64,000 bases of DNA from JADLHS01 sp964594985 (GTDB lineage Bacteria; Verrucomicrobiota; Verrucomicrobiia; Limisphaerales; JADLHS01). The translations under genes were made by a program, and so were the position numbers. The stretch lies in NCBI GenBank assembly GCA_964594985.1, contig CAZQNQ010000022.1, positions 34,270 through 98,269 of the forward strand, read 5' to 3'. Position 1 is the first letter of the stretch; each line of letters starts with the position of its first letter. Below are positions 44,181 to 52,870 of the stretch, piece by piece. The notes below the pieces were generated by a model that had not been told where the DNA came from, ran no database searches, and was given only the letters and a program-made list of their open reading frames with translations.

Positions 44181-44582
44181 ATGACCTTATTCATCGGTTT
44201 ACTGACGGCGGTTTTGGTTTTGGATTGTGTGCTGTTGATCCTGCTGGTTTTGGTGCAATTGCCCAAGAAGGAAGCGGGTGCGGGCCTGGCCTTCGGCGGC
44301 GGGGCGGCGGACGCGCTGTTCGGCGCGGGCGCGGGCAATCCCCTGACCAAGATCACCAAATACGCGGCGGTCACGTTCTTCAGCCTGCTGGTCATCATCT
44401 CGGTCCTCCAAAAGAGCAACCGCAGTGGCAAGTCCGATTCCTTCCGCAGCCTGGTGGAACAGGAAAACAAGCAGGTTGCCCCGGCGACCACTCCGGCTCC
44501 GGCCACGCCCCCAGTCAACCTGTTGACCTCCACAAACGTGTCGGCCCCCGCAGTTGACAGCACAAACGCCGCGCCGGAATAA
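44181..44582 (+). CDS. secG: Preprotein translocase subunit SecG
   Basis: Small two-span subunit of SecYEG. 133 residues. Two hydrophobic segments (about 4-28 and 55-78) flank the typical glycine-rich loop GAGLAFGGGAADALFGAGAG followed by NPLTKITKYAAVTFFSLLVI. A Pro/Ala/Thr-rich tail of about 40 residues is longer than usual. The ATG at 44181 is chosen over an in-frame TTG at 44172. Placed after tpiA, as in many bacteria. Confidence 0.92.
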   Translation: MTLFIGLLTAVLVLDCVLLILLVLVQLPKKEAGAGLAFGGGAADALFGAGAGNPLTKITKYAAVTFFSLLVIISVLQKSNRSGKSDSFRSLVEQENKQVAPATTPAPATPPVNLLTSTNVSAPAVDSTNAAPE

Positions 44583-44590
44583 TCGCGGCG

Positions 44591-46318
44591 ATGAACTTCG
44601 CCCACCGCGCCACCGGGAATCGCCCGCTGGCGCGGTTGTCTTTTTGGGCGGTCGGTCTTCTGACTTCCGCCGTCTGCCTGCTGACCTCCGGCTGTTTCCG
44701 TTCCGAGCCGCCCGCCGACATTACGATCTGCAACGCCAACGAACCCGAATCGCTCGATCCCCACATCGTCACCGGCATTTCGGAGATGCGCATCACCAAG
44801 GCGCTGTTCGACGGGTTGACGCGCCTCGATCCGACCAATGCCGCGCCGGGGCCGGCGTTGGCCGAGCGCTGGGAGGTTTCGCCGGATGGCCGCACCTATA
44901 CGTTTTACCTCCGCACCAACGCGGTTTGGTCCACGGGCGAAGCCATCACCAGTGCGGAGGTCGAATGGTCGTGGTTCCGGGCGCTCGATCCGCTCACCGC
45001 CGGCGATTACGCGGGCCAGTTGTTTTACATCAAGGGCGCGGAGGATTGGTATAATCGCAAAACCAAATCGAAGGCCGACGTGGGCATTCGGGTGTTGGAT
45101 GCCTACACGGTGCAGGTGGAATTGAATTCGCCCCTCGCCTTCTTTCTCGAGCTTTGCTCCTTTCCCACGCTCGCCATCGTGCCGCGACAGGTCATCGAGA
45201 AATACGGCGACCGCTGGCTGCACGCGAAGCCCTTGCCGACGTCCGGCGCATTCACGCTCGGCGCGTGGCGCGTGAACGACAAAGTCCGCCTGTTGCGCAA
45301 CCCGCGTTACTGGGACGCGGCGAACACCGCCTCGGAGATCATTGACGTGTTGCCCACGGGTTCGCCCAACACCGCGCTCAATTTATACGAGACGGGTGTC
45401 GCCGACATCGTCTGGGACAAGGACCTCGTGCCCTCCGAATTGATGGACGTGCTCGGCAAGCGACCCGACTTTCACAGCTTCACGTATCTCGGCACGTACT
45501 TTTATCGCTTCAATGTCACGAAGCCACCGTTCAATGATGCCCGGGTGCGGCGGGCCTTCGCGTTGGCAACGGACAAGCCGCGCATCATCGCCAAACTCAC
45601 CAAAGGCGCGGAAATTCCGGCCACGCATTTCGTGCCGGAAGGGGTCGCCAATTATTCGGCGGCCATCGCTCCCGGCCATGATCCCGAAGCGGCGCGAAAA
45701 CTACTGGCGGAAGCCGGCTTTCCCGGCGGCAAAGGATTTCCCCGCGTGAACTACACCTTCTTTGGCGCGGCGGGCGGGGGTGCGAAACTTCACGGCAAGG
45801 TCGGCATCGAGCTCCAACAGATGTGGCGCGATGCGCTGGGCATCGAAGTGGAATTGCGCCAGATCGAGCGGAAGGTTTTTTACTCGTCGCAATCCAAGCT
45901 TGATTACGACATCTCGATGTCGAGCTGGATCGGGGATTACAACGATGCCAACACGTTTCTCGATCTGTTCACCAGCACGAGCGGCAACAACCGCACCGGC
46001 TGGGCCAATGCGCGTTACGACGCCTTGATCAAAGCCGCGAATCTCGAAACTGATCTCCAGAAGCGCGCGGAAATTTTTCGCCAGGCGGAAACACTGCTCA
46101 TCGCCGAAGAAACACCCGTTGTGCCGATCTATTTCTATGCGGGCTTCAACTACTACAATGACGAAAAGATCGGCGGCATCTGGCAGAACATTCTGGATGA
46201 ACATCCGATGCAGTATATTTACAAGAAAGGTCGAGGGGCGAAGGTCGAGAGTCGAGGGCCAGAAATAGGCGTGCGGGTGGCTTCGGAAAACCGCGCGGCC
46301 ACAGACACAACCCGATAA
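44591..46318 (+). CDS. oppA: Oligopeptide ABC transporter, substrate-binding lipoprotein
   Basis: 575 residues. A long signal with lipobox LLTSGCFRSE (Cys near residue 36) is followed by the family-5 solute-binding fold: NANEPESLDPHIVTGISEMR, LFDGLTRLDPTNAAPGPALA, WEVSPDGRTYTFYLRTNAVW, GDRWLHAKPLPTSGAFTLGA, and DARVRRAFALATDKPRIIAK. It is followed by two permeases of the same system. The last 25 or so residues (from KGRGAKVESRGP) are encoded by the left arm of a palindromic repeat (46229-46260), so the C-terminus is probably extended by repeat DNA. Confidence 0.9.
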   Translation: MNFAHRATGNRPLARLSFWAVGLLTSAVCLLTSGCFRSEPPADITICNANEPESLDPHIVTGISEMRITKALFDGLTRLDPTNAAPGPALAERWEVSPDGRTYTFYLRTNAVWSTGEAITSAEVEWSWFRALDPLTAGDYAGQLFYIKGAEDWYNRKTKSKADVGIRVLDAYTVQVELNSPLAFFLELCSFPTLAIVPRQVIEKYGDRWLHAKPLPTSGAFTLGAWRVNDKVRLLRNPRYWDAANTASEIIDVLPTGSPNTALNLYETGVADIVWDKDLVPSELMDVLGKRPDFHSFTYLGTYFYRFNVTKPPFNDARVRRAFALATDKPRIIAKLTKGAEIPATHFVPEGVANYSAAIAPGHDPEAARKLLAEAGFPGGKGFPRVNYTFFGAAGGGAKLHGKVGIELQQMWRDALGIEVELRQIERKVFYSSQSKLDYDISMSSWIGDYNDANTFLDLFTSTSGNNRTGWANARYDALIKAANLETDLQKRAEIFRQAETLLIAEETPVVPIYFYAGFNYYNDEKIGGIWQNILDEHPMQYIYKKGRGAKVESRGPEIGVRVASENRAATDTTR

Positions 46319-46664
46319 ATCAAAACCATGAGAACCCGATTTCGTTTCGAGAAGTTGGAGCGGCTCGCCAAGCGGATTGCATCATTAAACCCGAACTCCG
46401 CAGTTGAATTCGTGGTGCGGAACGAAGCGGGTGTGGGGCAGGCTTTCCAGCCTGCCGGTGCACCGGACTTTCCAGTCCGGTGTTTTGCGGAACGGGCGAC
46501 TGGAAAGTCGCCCGCACCGGCAGACAAGAATGTCTGCCCTACACCCATTGCGCTGCCGCCCACTTCGGAATTCGGGTTAAATCGTTCCTTGGAGATTAAA
46601 ACCTCCAAAACGCCGTTCACCCGGCGAACCGATAATTAGACTCTCGACGTTCGACCCTCGACCA
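46229..46664. repeat. Nested palindromic region spanning the oppA 3' end and the oppA-oppB spacer
   Basis: Outer arms GTCGAGGGgCGAAGGTCGAG (46231 region) and CTCGACGTTCGACCCTCGAC (46640-46664) are inverted. Inside lies another palindrome around 46434-46548 (GGTGTGGGGCAGGC... against GTCTGCCCTACACC) that holds smaller hairpins (CACCGGAC/GTCCGGTG and GGGCGACT/AGTCGCCC). The left outer arm is inside the oppA coding frame; 46319-46667 has no gene. Confidence 0.78.
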
Positions 46665-46667
46665 AAC

Positions 46668-47582
46668 ATGTATTTCCTCAAACGCCTCCTCGCGCTGATC
46701 CCGCTGTTGCTGGTCATCAGCTTTCTGGCGTTTGTGCTGGTACGGCTCGCGCCGGGCGGACCGTTCGATCGGGAGCGCAAACCCGCGTCGCCGGAAATCG
46801 AACGGCAGCTCGCCGAGAAATACCACCTGAACGACCCCGTCTGGAAACAATACTTCCGCTACCTCGGCAATCTGGCGCACGGCGATTTCGGTCCTTCTCT
46901 AAAATATCGGAATCACACCGTCACCGATGTCATCGCGCAGGCGCTGCCGGTTTCGTTGCTGCTCGGCGCGCTGGCCTTTGGTTTCGCCTTGGGTGTGGGA
47001 ATTCCCGTGGGCTACTACACCGCCGTGAAACGCGGGCGCTGGCAGGATTACGCCGGCAGCCTGTTCGCCATCCTGATGGTGTGCGTGCCGGGCTTTGTCA
47101 TCGCGCCGTTGCTCGTCATCTTCTTTGCCATTCAAACGCGCGTGCTGCCCGTGGCGTTGTGGACTTCGCCGTGGCACGCGATCCTGCCGGTGATGGCGCT
47201 GGGATTGTTTTTCTCCGGACGGATCGCGCGGCTCATGCGGGAAGGGATGTTGAGCACGATGCAAGCCGAGTTCATCACCGCCGCCCGCGCCAAAGGACTG
47301 AGTGAACACACGCTGTTGCTCAAACACGCGTTCCGTCTCGCGGTGCTACCGGTGGTGTCGTATTCCGGCCCGTTGCTGGCGGACCTGCTCACCGGCTCGT
47401 TCGTCATCGAAACCATCTTCCAGATTCCCGGTATCGGGGTGTTCATCGTGAATGGTTCGCTGAACCGTGACTATACGATGGTCGTTGGTCTGGTCATTTT
47501 GTATGCGACGTTGCTGGTCGTGTTGAACCTGCTCGTGGACTTCCTCTACACGCTGCTTGATCCAAGGGTGAAGTATGAGTAA
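46668..47582 (+). CDS. oppB: Oligopeptide ABC transporter permease (OppB-type)
   Basis: 304 residues with six hydrophobic helices. FLKRLLALIPLLLVISFLAF at the start, LAPGGPFDRERKPASPEIER, and the EAA-like ABC permease motif EFITAARAKGLSEHTLLLKH are typical, as is the signature GSFVIETIFQIPGIGVFIVN. Forms the channel with OppC. The ATP-binding subunits are not in the window downstream of OppC. Confidence 0.94.
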   Translation: MYFLKRLLALIPLLLVISFLAFVLVRLAPGGPFDRERKPASPEIERQLAEKYHLNDPVWKQYFRYLGNLAHGDFGPSLKYRNHTVTDVIAQALPVSLLLGALAFGFALGVGIPVGYYTAVKRGRWQDYAGSLFAILMVCVPGFVIAPLLVIFFAIQTRVLPVALWTSPWHAILPVMALGLFFSGRIARLMREGMLSTMQAEFITAARAKGLSEHTLLLKHAFRLAVLPVVSYSGPLLADLLTGSFVIETIFQIPGIGVFIVNGSLNRDYTMVVGLVILYATLLVVLNLLVDFLYTLLDPRVKYE

Positions 47583-47611
47583 CCGCCAAAGTGACTTGAG
47601 CTTGAAACCGC

Positions 47612-47734
47612 GCGAAGCGTCTGGACTGCGGTGGCTTCAGCACCGCTGTTTGGCGCGCAGTATTGCCCGGAGCAATGCGTGCCGATGGTGGTTCGAGAGC
47701 GGCGCTAAAGTCGCCGCAGTCCAGCCGCTCCGCG
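47612..47734. repeat. Palindromic repeat between oppB and oppC
   Basis: GGCGAAGCGTCTGGACTGCG-type left arm (47612-47645) and inverted right arm (47701-47734, ending in CAGTCCAGCCGCTCCGC) match over CTGGACTGCGG with some variation. It covers nearly all of the oppB-oppC spacer. Confidence 0.7.
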
Positions 47735-47747
47735 TTTCATCCAGTGT

Positions 47748-48662
47748 ATGGCCATGACCAGTCTTTCGCCCAATCAACGCGCCTGGCGCCGCTTCCACCG
47801 CCATCGCCTGGCCCGTTTCAGCGCGTGGTTTCTGGCGGGAATCGTATTGCTGGTGATCGTCTGGCCGCTGGTTTCGCCGCACAATCCCGACGCGCTCTCC
47901 GAAGATCAATTTCAACCGCCGACCGCGAAGCACTGGTTCGGCACGGATGTGCATGGCCGCGATGTTTTCACGCGGGTGATGTATGGCGCGCAGATTTCAC
48001 TGCTCGTCGGCGTTGTCGGCGCGGGCGTGAGTCTGGTCATCGGTGTGACGTGGGGGGCGGTCGCCGGTTACGTCGGCGGACGGCTCGACAGCGCGATGAT
48101 GCGGTTGGTGGACATCCTTTATTCGCTGCCGTCCATCATCTTCGTCATCGTGTTGATCACGGCCTTGGAGAGCTTGCTGAAGAACTGGCTCGAAGCGATG
48201 GGTTCGCCGGTGCTCGCCAAATCCGCGCGGCTGCTCTTCCTGTTCGTCGGGTTGGGCGCAGTCTCCTGGCTGACGATGGCACGCATTGTCCGGGGGCAGG
48301 TGTTGTCCTTGCGCTCGCGGCAGTTCGTGGATGCCAGCCGGGTGCTGGGCGCCGGGCCGATCTGGATTCTGCGGCAACACATCATCCCGAACGTGCTCGG
48401 CGTCGTCATCGTCTATCTCACGTTGACCGTGCCGGCGATCATCTTGTACGAAAGCTTCCTGAGCTATCTCGGCCTCGGCATCCAGCCGCCGATGGCCAGT
48501 TGGGGTTCGCTCATCGCGGAAGGCGCGGAGCAGATCAATCCCATCCGCATCTACTGGTGGCTGATTGTGTTTCCGGGTGGCGTGCTGGTTTCGACGTTGC
48601 TGGCGCTGAATTTTCTCGGCGACGGATTGCGCGATGCCTGGGATGTCCGGGGCGGGAACTGA
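47748..48662 (+). CDS. oppC: Oligopeptide ABC transporter permease (OppC-type)
   Basis: 304 residues. The N-terminal OppC region (NQRAWRRFHRHRLARFSAWF) and helix are followed by HWFGTDVHGRDVFTRVMYGA, the EAA motif DASRVLGAGPIWILRQHIIP and GLGIQPPMASWGSLIAEGAE, all OppC/DppC signatures. ATG 47748 or 47754 is the start. It completes a three-gene operon oppABC-type; the ATPases are probably elsewhere, or the system uses a shared ATPase. Confidence 0.93.
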   Translation: MAMTSLSPNQRAWRRFHRHRLARFSAWFLAGIVLLVIVWPLVSPHNPDALSEDQFQPPTAKHWFGTDVHGRDVFTRVMYGAQISLLVGVVGAGVSLVIGVTWGAVAGYVGGRLDSAMMRLVDILYSLPSIIFVIVLITALESLLKNWLEAMGSPVLAKSARLLFLFVGLGAVSWLTMARIVRGQVLSLRSRQFVDASRVLGAGPIWILRQHIIPNVLGVVIVYLTLTVPAIILYESFLSYLGLGIQPPMASWGSLIAEGAEQINPIRIYWWLIVFPGGVLVSTLLALNFLGDGLRDAWDVRGGN

Positions 48663-48669
48663 ATTTGAC

Positions 48670-48788
48670 CGGAGCGCGGCTGTGCTGAAAGCCAGCCGCA
48701 GCAGCGAACTTTGTGACAGCGGTGGGGATGAGCGGCGCAGGTCGCAGTTAACCTTGCTGCGGCTGGTCTGCGACACAGCCGCGCTCCG
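48670..48788. repeat. Palindromic repeat downstream of oppC
   Basis: Left arm 48670-48713 (CGGAGCGCGGCTGTG and CCAGCCGCAGCA) and inverted right arm 48744-48788 are imperfect complements with outermost 15 bases matching. It is the fourth palindrome of comparable size in the opp region. Confidence 0.75.
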
Positions 48789-48863
48789 ACGATGTGAATT
48801 TGACCCGACGGGCGGGCGCAGGATTGACAAGTTTGCGGGCGCGTCGCAGTCTCGACGCCGTTT

Positions 48864-49853
48864 ATGAACCCCATTCAGAAATTTATTCCCCGGATGCGGA
48901 TGGTGGGCTGCCTCTGGCTGGCGGCTCTGATGCTTTCTCCCCTCGCGATCACCGCTGCCGAGACGAACGCCGAGCCCGTGGCCAGTTCCAATGAAGCGTT
49001 GCGCTCCTATCTGCAATTGCAGGAGCAGTTGCGCGAGACGCAACTGGCGCTGGAGCGGAATCAGGCTCAGACCGCGACCAATGCCGCCTTGGTGGAAGCC
49101 AAACTCAAAGCATTGGAAGCCGCCATGAACCAGCAACGGCTGGAGGAATGGAATTCGATGCAGAAAACGGTGCAGGGCAACAACACCTTGATGTTGATCG
49201 TGGGCGGTTCGATTGCCGGGGTGGGATTCTTCGTGCTGTTGGTGACGGGGTATCTGCAATGGCGTTCCGTGAACCGGCTGGCGGAAGTTTCCGCGCAGGT
49301 GCAGGGCAGCCGGCTGGCGCTGCCGGCGGCGGGCAGTTCCAGCGCGGCACAATTGCTGGGCGAAGGCGAAACCGGACAGGCCAATGGCCGGATCTTCGGC
49401 GCGTTGACCCAATTGGAGAAGCGCATTCTGGAACTCGAACACACGGCGCGCGTCGCCGGTGAGGCCAAAATGTTGACGGTCAGCACCGGCACGAACGGCA
49501 CCATCCAGCATGAACTGTCACCGCAGGCCGCGCACGATTCCGTCCTGCTGGCGAAGGGGCAGTCGCTGCTGGATCAGGACAAAGCGCAGGAAGCGCTTGG
49601 TTGTTTCGAGGAAATCCTGAAAGCCGAACCGCATCACGGCGAGGCGCTGGTGAAAAAAGGTCTCGCGCTGGAATCGTTGCAGCGGTCGGAAGAAGCGCTG
49701 GCTTGTTACGATCAGGCCATCGCGGCCAATGCCGATCTCACGATCGCTTATCTCCAGAAGGGCGGGTTGCTGAACCGGCTGGAGCGCTACGAAGAAGCGT
49801 TGCAGTGCTATGAACTGGCCTTGCACGCGCAGGAAAAAGCCCACGCGGTTTGA
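48864..49853 (+). CDS. Membrane-anchored TPR protein
   Basis: 329 residues. Signal-like segment (about 14-32), a coiled-coil stretch (about 40-90, LRSYLQLQEQLRETQLALER), one membrane helix (about 108-132, LMLIVGGSIAGVGFFVLLV), a linker, and two to three C-terminal TPR units (SVLLAKGQSLLDQDKAQEAL, ALVKKGLALESLQRSEEALA, AYLQKGGLLNRLERYEEALQ). The topology puts the TPR domain on the cytoplasmic or periplasmic side depending on signal cleavage. A scaffold role is inferred. Confidence 0.82.
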   Translation: MNPIQKFIPRMRMVGCLWLAALMLSPLAITAAETNAEPVASSNEALRSYLQLQEQLRETQLALERNQAQTATNAALVEAKLKALEAAMNQQRLEEWNSMQKTVQGNNTLMLIVGGSIAGVGFFVLLVTGYLQWRSVNRLAEVSAQVQGSRLALPAAGSSSAAQLLGEGETGQANGRIFGALTQLEKRILELEHTARVAGEAKMLTVSTGTNGTIQHELSPQAAHDSVLLAKGQSLLDQDKAQEALGCFEEILKAEPHHGEALVKKGLALESLQRSEEALACYDQAIAANADLTIAYLQKGGLLNRLERYEEALQCYELALHAQEKAHAV

Positions 49854-49941
49854 TTTGTTGCGTAGTGTATGACTTGGCTAGGCGGCGTTCGTCATCACTT
49901 TGAATCCTCTTGAAGCCCGGTAAATTGAGTGGCGTGGCAGG

Positions 49942-50250
49942 TCATGTCGGCACCGGATCGGGCGCAGAACCTGAATCACCCTCCTCACCCGACTCTTTCG
50001 ACAATTGCGCTCGCATGGACGCGGCAAGATCTACCATGCCCTCGGCATCAAATGCCTCAACAAGAAATGCCATTGCTTGCAATCGAACAAACGGATTGCT
50101 CATCGCTCGCTGAAGTTCCGGGATTGCTGCGTCATACTCACGACGCTTACACAACAAATCACCTAACTCAAAGCGATACCTCAACTCAGTCGGATACGTC
50201 GCAATGCGTTGGCGAATCTTCGTGAGTCCATCATCAGATGGTGTGTCCAT
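49942..50250 (-). CDS. Small TPR-like protein
   Basis: 102 residues on the reverse strand. YRFELGDLLCKRREYDAAIP followed by RAMSNPFVRLQAMAFLVEAF matches one to two TPR units; the acidic tail SGEEGDSGSAPDPVPT is disordered. The start ATG 50250 lies 18 bases from an attC-like sequence, and another reverse-strand gene precedes it, so it could be a cassette-type gene. No relation to the TPR gene on the plus strand is shown. Confidence 0.65.
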   Translation of the reverse strand: MDTPSDDGLTKIRQRIATYPTELRYRFELGDLLCKRREYDAAIPELQRAMSNPFVRLQAMAFLVEAFDAEGMVDLAASMRAQLSKESGEEGDSGSAPDPVPT

Positions 50251-50267
50251 AACTCAGCGCGCTTGCT

Positions 50268-50374
50268 GCCTAACAACCAGCTCAACGACCGCCGCCGGGA
50301 ACGCCCGGTCGGTTGCAACTGTCGCTAACAAATTACCTGAACCGTCCGACTGCCCAAAGGGGCGGCGGTTAGGC
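50268..50374 (-). other. Integron attC-like recombination site (tentative)
   Basis: On the reverse strand, GCCTAAC (50374-50368) opens and GTTAGGC (50274-50268) closes a 107-base imperfect palindrome. They fit the RYYYAAC / GTTRRRY ends of attC sites exactly. Inside, CGCCGCC near the first end faces GGCGGCG (with an extra 15-base bulge before the final box), and GTCGG/CCGAC can also pair. The site sits directly between two reverse-strand genes. The bulge is atypical, so it may be an ordinary palindrome. Confidence 0.45.
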
Positions 50375-50389
50375 GCTGCAGCGCTCTGG

Positions 50390-50836
50390 TTAGCCCACCC
50401 CAAGGATAGCTTTTTCAATCTCATCGTCGTCATCTTTGGAATCCCCGGAGGCCACGCGCCCAGCGGAAACATCAAAAGTCATCAACGGCCGATGCGGCAT
50501 GTCCGCAGTGAGACGCGCCACCATCTCCCGGCCACGAAAATGGAACAGCAAACGGCAAAACTTGCGACGAGCCTCCTCGTAGTCCTCACAACGGAAGCTG
50601 GCGGGAATCTGACTGCGGGGGAATAGCCTCCATCCTGCGGGATGCACAGACTCCTCCAAAAGCGCCGCCAAAAGGAGAAACTCCAATGAGTCATGCGTGT
50701 CGTCGCCGCGCGTGTAAGATAGATTGTGACGGTCAGCGTCGAAGCTGATCCGGCTGAACCGTGCGAAATCCTTGTGAGCGCAAAAATAAATCCCGAGCGC
50801 CGCTGGAAGCTCTGGCGTTCGGGTTTGGTGATACAT
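50390..50836 (-). CDS. Hypothetical protein, possible cassette gene
   Basis: 148 residues from ATG 50836 (MYHQTRTPELPAALGIYF); the frame stays open up to 50938, where it would overlap the next gene. The middle GDDTHDSLEFLLLAALLEES and C-terminal acidic DSKDDDDEIEKAILGVG look protein-like, and codon use is normal. No family is recognised. It ends 16 bases before the attC-like site, as expected for a gene-cassette with its site downstream. Confidence 0.6.
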   Translation of the reverse strand: MYHQTRTPELPAALGIYFCAHKDFARFSRISFDADRHNLSYTRGDDTHDSLEFLLLAALLEESVHPAGWRLFPRSQIPASFRCEDYEEARRKFCRLLFHFRGREMVARLTADMPHRPLMTFDVSAGRVASGDSKDDDDEIEKAILGVG

Positions 50837-50921
50837 GACCGGCGCAAAAGCCAAACAACAGAACTGCGCTCCTCCTTCACCAGCATCGTTGAATGGTGGG
50901 ATAATCATGGTGGGCGAACAG

Positions 50922-52373
50922 TTAGTTAAACTGCACATCCTTCGCCCGCTCGGCCTCGAGCTGCTTGCGCATCAGTTCGATCTTCGCGCGGATCAACTCG
51001 CGGTTCTCTTCACCTTTGGCGGCGAGCGCTTTTTCCAGATCGGCGATGCGGCCTTCGTAGGCGCGCAAGCGGTCCTGCAACGGCGCGTGCAGTTCGTTCA
51101 GGCGCTTCTCCAGTTCCGCCATCTCCACGGCGGCGGCTTGCTGGGCTTCCAGCATGTCGGTGCGTTGCGCGGCGAGGCTGCTGACGGCTTTGTCCTTCAA
51201 CTGCGCCATCACGCCGGAGCGGATCGCCTCGTGCGCCTTGGCGACCTGCTGTTCGGCAGCGAGGGCGCGTTGTTGCCATTCGGCTTCGACCGAGGGAGCG
51301 GGATTGCCGCCGGGCGGAACCACGGCGGGCAGCATTGATTCCGGGGCTTTGCGCCGGAAGGCAAGCCACGCCAGCGCGCCGCACAACAGCGTGGCCACCC
51401 CGATCAAGCCCGCGATCAGCAGCCGATTGCTCTCGCGGATTTGGGCGACCTGCCCCTGCTGCTGGGCAACCTGTTCTTGCAATCGTCCAGCCACGGTCTT
51501 TTCCTGCAACTGGCTGAACGCTGCCATGATCTTGCGATCCACCAACTGGCCCTGGCGCGCGATGACCTGGCCGGCTTGATAATTGTCCGCGACGAACAAC
51601 GCCTCCGTGTGGCGGGTGCGGGCGGCGAGTGTGAGTTCGGTTTCCACGAAACAATTCTCCACGAGACAGCGCGCGGCGAAGGTGGCGGCGTCCGCCTCTT
51701 CACCGCTGAATTTCTCCCGGAGCGCCAGGCGGGCGCGGCTCATCGTCAGCAGATTGGTCTTGGCGATGGATTGGCCCCGCGCAACGTCGTCGAGGCCGAT
51801 TTTCTCGTCCAGATTCCTGACCGGAATCAGGGTGACGCGGCTGCCGATCTTGGGGGCGTTGGTCAGGTTGTCGTAGCGGATGGGTTGCTCCATCGCCTGC
51901 CGGATGCGGGCGCTCACCTTGATCTGTTCGGCGAGGCCGTCGCGGCCCAAGGCCCATTCCGCCGCCAGTTGATCGGTGAGCGGAAAGATTTTATCCCGCT
52001 TCTTGAACGAGGCGATGAGCTTGTCGAATTGTTCCGTGGCAATCTGGTTTTCTTCGAGCCGCGTGTGATGAAAGCTGCTGTGCATCAGGAAGAGGAAATT
52101 GCTGCGGGCCAGCGAATACTTCTCGCGCAGGTCGGCCTCCACGTTGATGGCGGCGGATTTGTCGAAGCGGAACAACACCGGGATGCGTTGCGCCTCCTTT
52201 TCCTTCAACGCCTCGGTCGCCGCCGGGTCCACCACCATCAAGGGCAGCGGCGTGACGACGTCGGCGTCAATGCGGTCGCCGATACGATAGTCCGGGAGTT
52301 CCTTGGCGGAAGTCGAAAGCAGGGTGGTGAGCAATAAGGCCGCCGGGAGCAGCCGCGGGAAAGGTTTCACCAT
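50922..52373 (-). CDS. 7TMR-HDED-like extracellular domain protein with one membrane helix and coiled coil
   Basis: 483 residues. The ATG at 52373 starts a signal peptide (LLPAALLLTTLLSTSA), which fixes the start; the open frame upstream is a shadow of the next gene. A domain matching the 7TMR-HDED extracellular region follows (YRIGDRIDADVVTPLPLMVV, VPVLFRFDKSAA type, here IPVLFRFDKSAAIN). After about 290 residues comes one membrane helix (LLIAGLIGVATLLCGALAWL), then a long coiled coil to the end. The 7TM and HD phosphodiesterase parts of PgpH-like proteins are missing. It overlaps the next upstream gene by seven bases. Confidence 0.8.
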   Translation of the reverse strand: MVKPFPRLLPAALLLTTLLSTSAKELPDYRIGDRIDADVVTPLPLMVVDPAATEALKEKEAQRIPVLFRFDKSAAINVEADLREKYSLARSNFLFLMHSSFHHTRLEENQIATEQFDKLIASFKKRDKIFPLTDQLAAEWALGRDGLAEQIKVSARIRQAMEQPIRYDNLTNAPKIGSRVTLIPVRNLDEKIGLDDVARGQSIAKTNLLTMSRARLALREKFSGEEADAATFAARCLVENCFVETELTLAARTRHTEALFVADNYQAGQVIARQGQLVDRKIMAAFSQLQEKTVAGRLQEQVAQQQGQVAQIRESNRLLIAGLIGVATLLCGALAWLAFRRKAPESMLPAVVPPGGNPAPSVEAEWQQRALAAEQQVAKAHEAIRSGVMAQLKDKAVSSLAAQRTDMLEAQQAAAVEMAELEKRLNELHAPLQDRLRAYEGRIADLEKALAAKGEENRELIRAKIELMRKQLEAERAKDVQFN

Positions 52374-52828
52374 AGAAAAGATTTTTGTTCGCTGAGCATT
52401 TCGTCTCCGGCCCACAATGTGACGCGCCACGCGGTGATCTCGCCGAAGTCCTTGTATTGTTCCCCGTCCAGCTTGAGCGCCGACCAGTGGCTGCCGCTGG
52501 TGAGGGTGAAGAAGTTTTCGAGTCTTATTTCGCTGGGGAGCTTGTTCTTGGCCGTGCCGCGCAGTTCCACGCGCAATACCGCCGGCGCCTTGGTCTTGGC
52601 CTCGGCCTTCCATTGGATGTCGAAGCGGACGCCGGAAACCTTCGTCAGGTCCTTGCGCAGCTCGGCTTGATACGCGTCGCGGTCGTAGAGGCTGGGCGAG
52701 CGGGTGTGCCGGCCCTGCGCATCCATCAGATGCGGCAATACCTTGAGCACTTTGCCCGTGGGCCAATCCGAGGCAAAAGCCGCGACGCACACGAAAAGCG
52801 ACAGGATAAAACAGCACGAACGGCGCAT
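52367..52828 (-). CDS. Secreted protein of unknown function
   Basis: 153 residues with a signal peptide (CCFILSLFVCVAAFASDWP). The mature part is beta-rich (LRVELRGTAKNKLPSEIRLE, SALKLDGEQYKDFGEITAWR, VTLWAGDEMLSEQKSFLW). It overlaps the 7TMR-HDED-like gene by seven bases, so the two are translated together and may work as a pair. No family is known to me. Confidence 0.78.
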   Translation of the reverse strand: MRRSCCFILSLFVCVAAFASDWPTGKVLKVLPHLMDAQGRHTRSPSLYDRDAYQAELRKDLTKVSGVRFDIQWKAEAKTKAPAVLRVELRGTAKNKLPSEIRLENFFTLTSGSHWSALKLDGEQYKDFGEITAWRVTLWAGDEMLSEQKSFLW

Positions 52829-52870
52829 GTCGCGACGATAACGACTGGCGCGGCTGACTCAAGCGAAAGT

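Noticed and set aside
50482..50886. 134-codon reverse frame
   Set aside because: Other frame of the 50390-50836 gene; Arg/Ser-rich, no start signal.
52374..52862. N-terminal extension of the 7TMR-HDED-like protein
   Set aside because: The signal peptide starts at 52373; the extra codons are antiparallel-frame shadow of the 52367-52828 gene.
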